Of a stretch of 64,000 nt of DNA, positions 57,332 through 64,000 are shown one piece after another. The notes under the pieces are model-generated. The model worked only from the letters and a program-made list of their open reading frames with translations. It did not search any database and was not told the origin of the DNA. Both the position numbers and the translations under genes were made by a program. Source of the DNA: Myxococcales bacterium (GTDB lineage: Bacteria; Myxococcota_A; Polyangia; Polyangiales; Polyangiaceae); assembly GCA_016212965.1 (NCBI GenBank), contig JACRDA010000030.1, positions 1 through 64,000 on the forward strand, given 5' to 3'. Numbering within the stretch: position 1 is the first letter of the stretch; every line of letters begins with the position of its first letter.

Positions 57332-58450
57332 TCAGGTGCGCCGCTCGAGCTGGCGCTTGGCGGCGAGCTGTACTGCGGCCGAGATGTTCTTGTTGCGGGC
57401 GAGGCGCCGCAGATCGGTCTCGCGCAGGTGCGAGATGAGCTTCTGCGAGATGGTCACGGGCGTCTTCGGGTTCTCGACCAGGTTGCGCTTGACCTGGTAG
57501 CTCCGCAGCCACTCGGGCGCGCTGCCGATGATGCGGAGCACGTCGTCGCATACGGCGCGGTTGCGCGCGATGAGCGCGACCTCGCTCTCGCGCATCTGCG
57601 GGCTCCGGATGGCCGCGGTGGCGACCATCTTGTTCGACTCGCGCACCAGGAGCAGGCGCTCCTCCTTCGTGCCGAGGTAGGCGCGCCGGATGCGCTGCGA
57701 CACCGTCATCTCCGACAGGCGCTTGAAGAGTGGCTCGTAGCGGTCGAGCAGGGTCTCGGCACCCTGCTCGTCCTCGCGGCACACGTCCTCCTCGTCGGCC
57801 GCGACGAGCGCTTCGGCGAGCGCGGCGGTCTCCTTGAAGAACTCGTCCTCGGGCAGGGGCTCGTCGCTCGGTTCCGGGATGAGCTCGCCCTTGATGGCCT
57901 GGGCGATCTCCTTCCACGCGGCGATGCCGTGGAGCTGGATGTCGTGGCGCACCGCGAGCTCCACCAGCCGGTCGGCGGTCGACATGCGCGTGTGCCGGTT
58001 CGTGTAGAGCAGCTCGATGAGGTGAGGGTGCGCGAGCATCCGCTCCTCGTTCGTGGCGACGAGCTGCGTCACGGCCTCGGACCCGTTCGCGGCGAGGTGC
58101 TCGACGGTCTCGACGTCGAGCGCCGCTTGGCGCAACAGCGGCTCGATGACGTCCTCGCGGTGCAGGTAGTGGCGTGCCAGGGCGTCGACGGCGGCGCTCG
58201 CGAGGTCGGGGGTGCCGGTCGCGCCGAGGAGCAGCGTGTCGGGCAGCGAGGCGAGCGTCTTTTCCGCGGTGCCGGCGACCTCGGCGGTGGCGCTGCGCGC
58301 GAGGAGGCACAGCGCGGTCACGATGTCGCCGGCACGCAGGCCGGGCAGGATGCCGCGCGCCGCCACGAGCTGCATCTTGGGGTTGGCGTCCGGGCCGACG
58401 ACCCTCTGGACCTGGGCAGGCAGCGTGTCGAGCGAGGGCAGGGAGATCAA
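57332..58450 (-). CDS. Helical-repeat protein of unknown function
   Basis: A protein of 372 residues, almost entirely helical, with repeats reminiscent of HEAT or DUF2336 units (Ala-Thr-Gly-Thr-Pro-Asp-Leu-Ala; Ala-Thr-Asn-Glu-Glu-Arg-Met). It is acidic in the middle and basic at the end. No enzymatic motif. A scaffold function is likely. The start ATG 58450 leaves a 209-bp gap to the divergent SPFH gene. Confidence 0.65.
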   Translation of the reverse strand: MISLPSLDTLPAQVQRVVGPDANPKMQLVAARGILPGLRAGDIVTALCLLARSATAEVAGTAEKTLASLPDTLLLGATGTPDLASAAVDALARHYLHREDVIEPLLRQAALDVETVEHLAANGSEAVTQLVATNEERMLAHPHLIELLYTNRHTRMSTADRLVELAVRHDIQLHGIAAWKEIAQAIKGELIPEPSDEPLPEDEFFKETAALAEALVAADEEDVCREDEQGAETLLDRYEPLFKRLSEMTVSQRIRRAYLGTKEERLLLVRESNKMVATAAIRSPQMRESEVALIARNRAVCDDVLRIIGSAPEWLRSYQVKRNLVENPKTPVTISQKLISHLRETDLRRLARNKNISAAVQLAAKRQLERRT

Positions 58451-58659
58451 CGGGGCTCCTCGGGGCGGGCGTTTCGTGCGATCCGGCCGACGGGAAGCTG
58501 CGCCGCCCGGGGCGCACCGCCTGCGGCGGACCGTCTTGCATTGCCCATCGCCCGGCGGGTGATTATGTTCGAGTGACTGTGCGCCGGCAACCGGCCCGCA
58601 CAGCGCGCGTGCGGCCTGGGTCGCAGCGCACCCGCCGCGGCGCCAACGGAGGAGACGAC

Positions 58660-60168
58660 ATGGGGATCTTGGACTTCGTCAAGCAGGGCACCAAAGAGCT
58701 GATGATCGCTCGCCCGGACAACGCAAAGCACCTCATCGTCTACAAGCATCCGGACCAGACGATCCCCTTCTGGTCTCAGCTCACCGTGGACTCCGACGAG
58801 GGCGCGGTGTTCTTCAAGGACGGCCAGGTCATGGGCCTGCTCGGGCCCGGGCGCCACACGCTCCAGACGCAGAACATCCCGTTCCTGTCGAACCTCGTCG
58901 ACAAGTTCACCGGCGGCAACGTCTTCATCAGCGAGATCTTCTTCGTCCGCAGCCAGCCCATCCGCGAGCTCAAGTTCGGCGGGCGCGTCGGCTCGATGAT
59001 CGACCCCGTGACGGATCTCCCCTGCGACCCGCGCATCTTCGGCGAGTACGCGCTCCAGATCCTCGACCCCATCCGCTTCATCGTGGCCTACGCGGGACAG
59101 GCCGCCTCGGCGCGCGACAACGACCAGATCGGCAAGTGGATCGCGGACCAGTTCATGAAGGGCGTGAGCGAGGTGCTCGCGAGCATCTGCATGGACGAGC
59201 AGACCAGCATCGTCGCCATCGCGTCGCGCAAGCAGACGCTGTCGCAACGCTTCATGCAGGGCTGCCCGACGCTCGACCACATCGGCGTCCGCATCACCGA
59301 GCTCGGCAACTTCAACATCACGCTCGATGAGAAGGACAAGGAAGAGATCATGGCCGTCTGGAAGGACATCCGGACGGGCCTCAAGCAGGCCGAAGCGGCC
59401 GCCAAGAAGAAGCAGTTCGAGCTCGATCAGAAGTTCAGCCAGGACGTGCGCTACTCGAACCTCGCGGGGCAGCACCCGGGCTACATGCAGTACGCCCAGG
59501 CGCACGCGATCATGGGCGCGGGCGACGGCATGGCGCAGGGCGGCGGCAACGTCGGGGTGGCCGCGCTCGGGGCGCAGATGGCCGTCGGCGTCGGCATGGC
59601 GAACATGATGCAACCGATGGCGGCGCCGCCGCGGGTCGCGGCCGTTCCGGCGTCGGCGCCGGTGGCCTGTGGCAAGTGCGGCATGGCGAACGCGAGCGGG
59701 AAATTCTGCGCGAACTGCGGTGCGGCGCTGGCCGCCCCGATGAAGTCGTTCTGCAGCGGTTGCGGTCAGGAAGTGAGCGGGAAGTTCTGCGCCAACTGCG
59801 GGACCCCCGCGGGCGGCCCCGCCGGCGCGGCAGGCGGCGGGCCGGGCGCACCCGGCGCCCCCCCACAGGCGCCGGGCGGCGGCATGGCGCCGCAGGGTGG
59901 CCCACCTGCGGGTGCGGGGTACGCGGCTCCGCCTCCGGGCTACCCGCAAGCGCCGCAAGGCTACCCGCAGGCCCCGCAGGGCTACCCGCAGGCGCCGCAA
60001 GGCTACCCGCAGGCCCCGCACGGCTACCCGCAGGCGCCGCAGGCGCCGCAGGCGCCGCAGCAGCACGCCCCGCAAGGCTATCCGCAAGCGCCGCAGGGCT
60101 ATCCGCAGCCCCCCCAGGGGGGCGGCTACCCGCCGCAGGGCCAGGGTGGCGGGCGGCCGGGCGGCTGA
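58660..60168 (+). CDS. SPFH/virion-core-type protein with double zinc ribbon and repeat tail
   Basis: A protein of 502 residues with a GGAGGAGA ribosome-binding site before ATG 58660. The N-terminal ~250 residues match the SPFH-like 'YdjI' family (Met-Gly-Ile-Leu-Asp-Phe-Val; Gly-Pro-Gly-Arg-His-Thr-Leu). Two zinc ribbons follow (Cys-Gly-Lys-Cys...Cys-Ala-Asn-Cys; Cys-Ser-Gly-Cys...Cys-Ala-Asn-Cys). The C-terminus is a Gly-Tyr-Pro-Gln-Ala-Pro-Gln heptapeptide repeat, about seven copies, probably disordered. The combination suggests membrane- or cell-envelope-stress scaffolding. A transmembrane kinase gene lies downstream. Confidence 0.85.
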   Translation: MGILDFVKQGTKELMIARPDNAKHLIVYKHPDQTIPFWSQLTVDSDEGAVFFKDGQVMGLLGPGRHTLQTQNIPFLSNLVDKFTGGNVFISEIFFVRSQPIRELKFGGRVGSMIDPVTDLPCDPRIFGEYALQILDPIRFIVAYAGQAASARDNDQIGKWIADQFMKGVSEVLASICMDEQTSIVAIASRKQTLSQRFMQGCPTLDHIGVRITELGNFNITLDEKDKEEIMAVWKDIRTGLKQAEAAAKKKQFELDQKFSQDVRYSNLAGQHPGYMQYAQAHAIMGAGDGMAQGGGNVGVAALGAQMAVGVGMANMMQPMAAPPRVAAVPASAPVACGKCGMANASGKFCANCGAALAAPMKSFCSGCGQEVSGKFCANCGTPAGGPAGAAGGGPGAPGAPPQAPGGGMAPQGGPPAGAGYAAPPPGYPQAPQGYPQAPQGYPQAPQGYPQAPHGYPQAPQAPQAPQQHAPQGYPQAPQGYPQPPQGGGYPPQGQGGGRPGG

Positions 60169-60222
60169 GCGCCGTCCCCGTGGGCGCCGCGCAGCTGCGC
60201 GGCCTCCCCGGTGGAGCTCTCC

Positions 60223-60276
60223 CTTTCCGCGAGCTTTCCGCGACCTTTCCGCGAGGTTTTCGCGAGCTTTCCGCGG
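60223..60276 (+). repeat. Five 11-bp tandem repeats upstream of the kinase gene
   Basis: Consecutive units CTTTCCGCGAG, CTTTCCGCGAC, CTTTCCGCGAG, GTTTTCGCGAG and CTTTCCGCGG lie in the intergenic region, ending 24 bp before the GTG at 60301. The period equals about one DNA helical turn, so the units face the same side. They may be an operator array or a repeat leader. Confidence 0.7.
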
Positions 60277-60300
60277 TAGCATGGGGCGGGGACAGTTCGA

Positions 60301-61959
60301 GTGCCGACCACCACGCGCATGTTCTCCGGCGGCGATGCTGCCCCTGCGGGGCAGGGGCCGGCCGGTGGCGCGGCACCCGGTCCCGGGCGCGCCGGGCTGA
60401 CGGTGCCCATCCTCGACGTCGCGGGCGGGTACCAGAACGTCCCCGAAGAGACGACGACCGACCGCGACGCGACGGTGGTGCTCGGTGAGGAGCCACCGGC
60501 CGCGCCGCGTGCCGGGCGCGCCTGCCCGCGTTGCCGGAACCGCTACTCCGGCGAGGTGCTGTTCTGTCCCTTCGACGGCGAGCCGACGGGCGTCGCGCCC
60601 ACCTGGGATCCGTCGCGCGACCCGCTGGTGGGCCTCACACTCGTGGGGCGCTACGCCGTCGAGGCCGTCCTCGCCGAGGGCGGAATGGGCACGGTCTACC
60701 GGGTGCGCCACACGGCGCTGGGCAACGCCTTCGCGATGAAGGTGCTGCGCCGCGATCTCGCCCACGAGCCGGATCTGGTGGCGCGCCTCGTGGACGAGGC
60801 CCGCGCCACGGCGGCCGTCGGGCACCCCAACATCGTTGCCGTGACCGACTACGGGGAGATCGGCAGCGAGCTCTTGCCCGACCTCGGAACGCTGCGTCTG
60901 CCCTACTTCGTGATGGAGCTCGTCGGCGGGCAGTCGCTCGCCGAGCTGCTGCGCGCCGAGGGGCGCATCGAGCCGCTGCGCCTCGCGGGCATCCTGTTGC
61001 AGTGTGCCGCCGCGCTCGATGCCGCCCACAAGGCCGGCATCGTCCACCGCGATCTCAAGCCCGACAACATCCGCCTCTCCCGCAGCGAGCTCGGCGAGGA
61101 GATCGCCAAGGTGCTCGATTTCGGCGTCGCCAAGGTGATCGGCTCGAGCCGTCGGACCCAGGCCGGCATGGTGTTCGGAACGCCTCACTACATGAGCCCG
61201 GAGCAGGGTCAGGGCCAGGCGGTCGACGCTCGCACCGACATCTACGCCCTCGGCGTCATCGCCTACGAGTGCCTCGCCGGACGCGTGCCCTTCGCGGCCG
61301 ACTCGTACATGGGGGTCGTCACCAAGCACCTCTACGCACGCCCGGAGCCGATCCCCTCGCCGCAGGCCGAGGCGCTCGTCAGCGTGGCCATGCGCTGCCT
61401 CGAGAAGCGGCCGGAGGACCGCTTCCAGTCGATGGGCGAGCTCGCGGCGGCGCTCGAGCTCACCCGCACGGGTGTCGGAGTGGCGGCTGCCGCCCGTCGC
61501 AACGGGCTCGGCCTCCGGCCGCGCGAGCCCTCCCTGGCGGAGCGCGAGTCCGTCCCGCTCAAGCGGTCGGTGCCCGGGTGGGTGTGGGCGGTCGCGGTGC
61601 TCGGCGGCGGCGCGCTCGCCGTCGTCGCATTCGCGCTCAGCCAGCGCACGGACGGCGACGGGTCCGCGGCGCGTGGAGCGGCCGAGGTGCCCGCCGAGCG
61701 CGCGGGGTCGACGGCGGCGCCCACCGCGACGGCGGCCAGGACCGGGGAGGGGCCGGCGGCCGCGGCCTCGAGCGCGCCGCCCGAAACCACGCCGAGCGCG
61801 GTCGCGACGGCGTCGAGCGCCGCCTCCTCGGTGCCGGTCGTCACGAGCGGCCTGCGCCCGCCACCCGCGTCGACGCGACCGCCCGCGAAGCCGCCTCCGC
61901 CTCCCGTGAAGCCTCCCAAGCCCGGGGGCGGCGACGTGGTCGATCCCTGGCGGCGCTAG
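60301..61959 (+). CDS. Transmembrane Ser/Thr kinase with zinc-ribbon N-terminus
   Basis: A protein of 552 residues from GTG 60301. A short Cys-Pro-Arg-Cys...Phe-Cys-Pro-Phe-Asp-Gly motif near residues 76-94 resembles a zinc ribbon. The kinase domain has Gly-Gly-Met-Gly (127-130), Lys147, His-Arg-Asp251-Leu-Lys-Pro-Asp-Asn, Asp273-Phe-Gly and Ser-Pro-Glu. A hydrophobic helix at ~424-446 is followed by an Ala/Ser/Pro-rich external tail. All catalytic residues are present. Proteins of this type are typical of myxobacteria. It may be controlled through the 11-bp repeats just upstream. Confidence 0.94.
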   Translation: MPTTTRMFSGGDAAPAGQGPAGGAAPGPGRAGLTVPILDVAGGYQNVPEETTTDRDATVVLGEEPPAAPRAGRACPRCRNRYSGEVLFCPFDGEPTGVAPTWDPSRDPLVGLTLVGRYAVEAVLAEGGMGTVYRVRHTALGNAFAMKVLRRDLAHEPDLVARLVDEARATAAVGHPNIVAVTDYGEIGSELLPDLGTLRLPYFVMELVGGQSLAELLRAEGRIEPLRLAGILLQCAAALDAAHKAGIVHRDLKPDNIRLSRSELGEEIAKVLDFGVAKVIGSSRRTQAGMVFGTPHYMSPEQGQGQAVDARTDIYALGVIAYECLAGRVPFAADSYMGVVTKHLYARPEPIPSPQAEALVSVAMRCLEKRPEDRFQSMGELAAALELTRTGVGVAAAARRNGLGLRPREPSLAERESVPLKRSVPGWVWAVAVLGGGALAVVAFALSQRTDGDGSAARGAAEVPAERAGSTAAPTATAARTGEGPAAAASSAPPETTPSAVATASSAASSVPVVTSGLRPPPASTRPPAKPPPPPVKPPKPGGGDVVDPWRR

Positions 61960-62062
61960 CGTTCGTCGCCGCAGGGCTTCACTTCGACGGGCTCCCAGGT
62001 GCGCGTCCGCACGCCGGATTGGTCTTGTGCCGGGCGGCAGCCGCGCTAGTGTCCTCATCGCC

Positions 62063-64000
62063 TTGGCGAGACGACACATCCTCGTGGTCGACCACGACCC
62101 GAAGTCTCTGCGCGAGCTCTCCGTGAGCCTCGAGCAGCTCGGCTACCGGGTGCGCACCGCGCAGGACGGAGCCGAGGCCCTCGCGCGCCTCGAGGCCGCG
62201 ACCCCGGCCTTGCTCGTGTGCGCCATCGACGTGCCGAAGCTCGACGGCTATGCGCTCGCCCGCCGCATGGCGGCGCGCACGAGCTGGTCCAAGATCCCGG
62301 TGATCTTCCTCACCCCGAGCGATTCGGTCGAGGACCGCATCCGCGGTCTCGAGCTCGGCGTGCACGAGTACCTCACCAAGCCGGTGTTCGTGGGTGAGCT
62401 CGCGGCGCGCATCGCCGTGCTGCTCGCTCGCCGCACGCGCCAGCAGCTGGCCCGTGGCGAGGTCAAGCGCGTGGGCGGCAGCGTCGCCGACGTCGCACCC
62501 ATCGACATCACCAACATCCTGGCGCGCAACGGTCGCACGGCCGTGCTGCGCCTGTTCGAGCGCGAGGCCCGGGGCGAGATCTGGTTCACCGAGGGCGAGG
62601 TGGTCGATGCGGTCCTGAAGCGGCTGCGCGGCGAGGAAGCCGTGTTCCGCGCCCTGTGCGCCACCGACGGACGCTTCGAGGTCGAGTTCGGCGAGCACGA
62701 GCGGCCGCGGGCCATCGAGCTGTCGACCGAGGCGCTGCTCGACGCGGCGCTCACCCACGCGGCCGAGCGCCGCCGTCTCGAGCACGCGTTGCCTCCGTTG
62801 CTGACGGTGATGCGCGTGGACGGCGCCGAGCTGCTCGCGCGCATGAGCGAGATCCCGGAGGAGCTCGACGGCGTGCTCAAGCTCTTCGACGGCTCGCGCA
62901 CGCTGCTCAGCATCATCGACGAGTCGCCGTTCGACGATCTGTCGACGATGGAAACGATCGTGAAGCTCCATGGCGAGGGGCTCCTGCGCACCCTGGCCGC
63001 CGGCGCTCCGACGTTCCCACCGTCGCCGAGCGAGCCGCCGACGACCGATCCGGCGGACAAGAGCGGCGCCGAGCCGGCTCCGACGCCGCCGCCGCCCCGC
63101 GCGGACGAGGAGACGGCCCGCAGGACGACCGACCGGCCCGGTGTCGAGCCGCCCACCCGTCCCGCCGTACCTGCCGCGATGGCGCGCCCGCGCGCGGCCC
63201 CGCCCGAGGAGGACGAGCGTCCGGCGCCGCAGAAGCGCGGCCAGGCGACGCCCATCGTCGGGTCCGAGCTGCGTGCGGCGCGCGACGAGGCCATCCGACG
63301 CGCCGCCCAGCTCGAGGGCGGCGCCCGCGCCGAGGCCATCGCACGCGCGGCGAGCGACGCGGTGCGCGCGGTGCCGCCGGTTCCGGACGCGGCACCGCCG
63401 CCGACCGACCGCGCCGTCGAGGTCGAGGCGGCCGGCGCCACGCCACCGCCGGGCATGATGGGCTCGGCCTCGCTCGCCGGGGCCCGTCAGGCCATGGCCC
63501 AAGGGGCCGCAGGCCGCCTGCCGTCGCCTCGGCCACCTGCGCCGCCCGCCGAAGAGGAGGCCAATTTCGACGCGGCGTTCGCGTCGGCGTTCGACCCGTC
63601 GGTGTCCGACCGTCCCCCCGCGTCGGGCCAGCCGTCCGATTCGCGGCCCCCGGAGGCCGAGTCGAAGCCGCCCCACGACTCCGTGCCGCCCCATCGCGCC
63701 GAGGTCCCGCGCGTGCCGCCAGCGCCGCCACCGCGCGCTGCAGTCACGGGCGCGACGGGCGCGGCGCTCGGCGGGCTCGGACGGGCCGAGACCGACGACG
63801 ACCTCGTCAGCACCGCGATGATCGGCGCCGTGCGCGCCGCGTCTCCGGAGGGGTCGGCCGAGATGTCTCTGGCCGCCCTGGTGGAGTCGGAGCAGCACGC
63901 CCGGCGCGCCGAGGCGGAGGCCGCCGCAGCGGCAGCTCGACAGGCGGCCGAAGTGGCGACGCAAGCGGCGGCGGAGGCGGCTGCCCGCCAGGCGGCCGAG
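62063..64000 (+). CDS. Response regulator with REC and PATAN-like domains (partial)
   Basis: Runs off the window end. TTG 62063 is the likely start. Residues 5-125 form a receiver domain: acidic pair in Val-Val-Asp-His-Asp, phosphoacceptor Asp in Ala-Ile-Asp-Val-Pro and Lys in Leu-Thr-Lys-Pro. A PATAN (DUF4388)-like domain follows (Ile-Thr-Asn-Ile-Leu; Gly-Glu-Ile-Trp-Phe-Thr-Glu-Gly). The remainder is Pro/Ala-rich, with an Ala/Glu coiled coil at the end. REC-PATAN proteins act in myxobacterial signalling. Its distance from the kinase (103 bp) allows a separate promoter. Confidence 0.85.
   Translation, partial: MARRHILVVDHDPKSLRELSVSLEQLGYRVRTAQDGAEALARLEAATPALLVCAIDVPKLDGYALARRMAARTSWSKIPVIFLTPSDSVEDRIRGLELGVHEYLTKPVFVGELAARIAVLLARRTRQQLARGEVKRVGGSVADVAPIDITNILARNGRTAVLRLFEREARGEIWFTEGEVVDAVLKRLRGEEAVFRALCATDGRFEVEFGEHERPRAIELSTEALLDAALTHAAERRRLEHALPPLLTVMRVDGAELLARMSEIPEELDGVLKLFDGSRTLLSIIDESPFDDLSTMETIVKLHGEGLLRTLAAGAPTFPPSPSEPPTTDPADKSGAEPAPTPPPPRADEETARRTTDRPGVEPPTRPAVPAAMARPRAAPPEEDERPAPQKRGQATPIVGSELRAARDEAIRRAAQLEGGARAEAIARAASDAVRAVPPVPDAAPPPTDRAVEVEAAGATPPPGMMGSASLAGARQAMAQGAAGRLPSPRPPAPPAEEEANFDAAFASAFDPSVSDRPPASGQPSDSRPPEAESKPPHDSVPPHRAEVPRVPPAPPPRAAVTGATGAALGGLGRAETDDDLVSTAMIGAVRAASPEGSAEMSLAALVESEQHARRAEAEAAAAAARQAAEVATQAAAEAAARQAAE

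Noticed and set aside
59940-60110. CRISPR-like array
   Set aside because: The repeats are in frame and encode Gly-Tyr-Pro-Gln-Ala-Pro-Gln units with no unique spacers. No CRISPR array or cas gene is seen anywhere in the window.

Overview
The window is very GC-rich DNA with dense, mostly plus-strand coding, frequent GTG/TTG starts and many overlapping stop/start pairs. Its content points to a myxobacterium (Myxococcota, probably Polyangia): several eukaryote-like Ser/Thr kinases, many lipoproteins with bare Cys lipoboxes, a surface protease with a MYXO-CTERM-like tail, an OmpA-type protein with thrombospondin-type-3 calcium repeats, a SWIM-SNF2 ATPase and a REC-PATAN regulator. The assignment is inferred from gene content; no rRNA is present.

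Layout. 1-7.5 kb: end of a membrane protein, a lipoprotein, a J-domain protein followed by its likely DnaK partner, a small myxobacterial-type protein, a secreted-type M1 metallopeptidase and a membrane protein. 7.67-24.39 kb: a 16.7-kb integrated element between two exact 32-bp copies of the 3' end of tRNA-Asp. It carries a primase-helicase, HTH and excisionase-like proteins, a run of tightly overlapping small genes, a tape-measure and a second tail gene (both frameshifted), a PC4-like protein, an XRE repressor with a palindromic operator, and a tyrosine integrase whose 3' end runs through the att site into the tRNA. 24.4-24.7 kb: tRNA-Asp(GTC) and tRNA-Val(TAC) on the minus strand with a shared promoter.

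24.7-47 kb: a soluble kinase, a large lipoprotein with a possible cysteine amidase domain, a MATE transporter gene interrupted by an in-frame amber codon, a subtilase/FG-GAP surface protein, selA, a metallo-beta-lactamase/beta-CASP nuclease, a divergent membrane pyrophosphatase, a SWIM-SNF2 ATPase, an aminotransferase, a lipoprotein beta-glucosidase (GH1) and a short-chain dehydrogenase. 47-64 kb is rich in envelope and signalling genes: a TonB-like protein, an L,D-transpeptidase lipoprotein, the OmpA/TSP3 protein, a Gly-repeat lipoprotein, a nucleotidyltransferase, a beta-propeller-like lipoprotein, a SPOR protein, a repeat protein, an SPFH/zinc-ribbon protein, a transmembrane kinase preceded by five 11-bp repeats, and a REC-PATAN regulator running off the end.

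The most unusual feature is the att architecture. The integrase reading frame is open across the core on both sides. In the integrated state the protein ends ten codons beyond the core, inside the tRNA gene. In the excised circle the same frame would continue for about 159 further residues into the left end of the element. Excision and integration would therefore swap the integrase C-terminus (about 432 versus 581 residues). This is predicted from sequence only.
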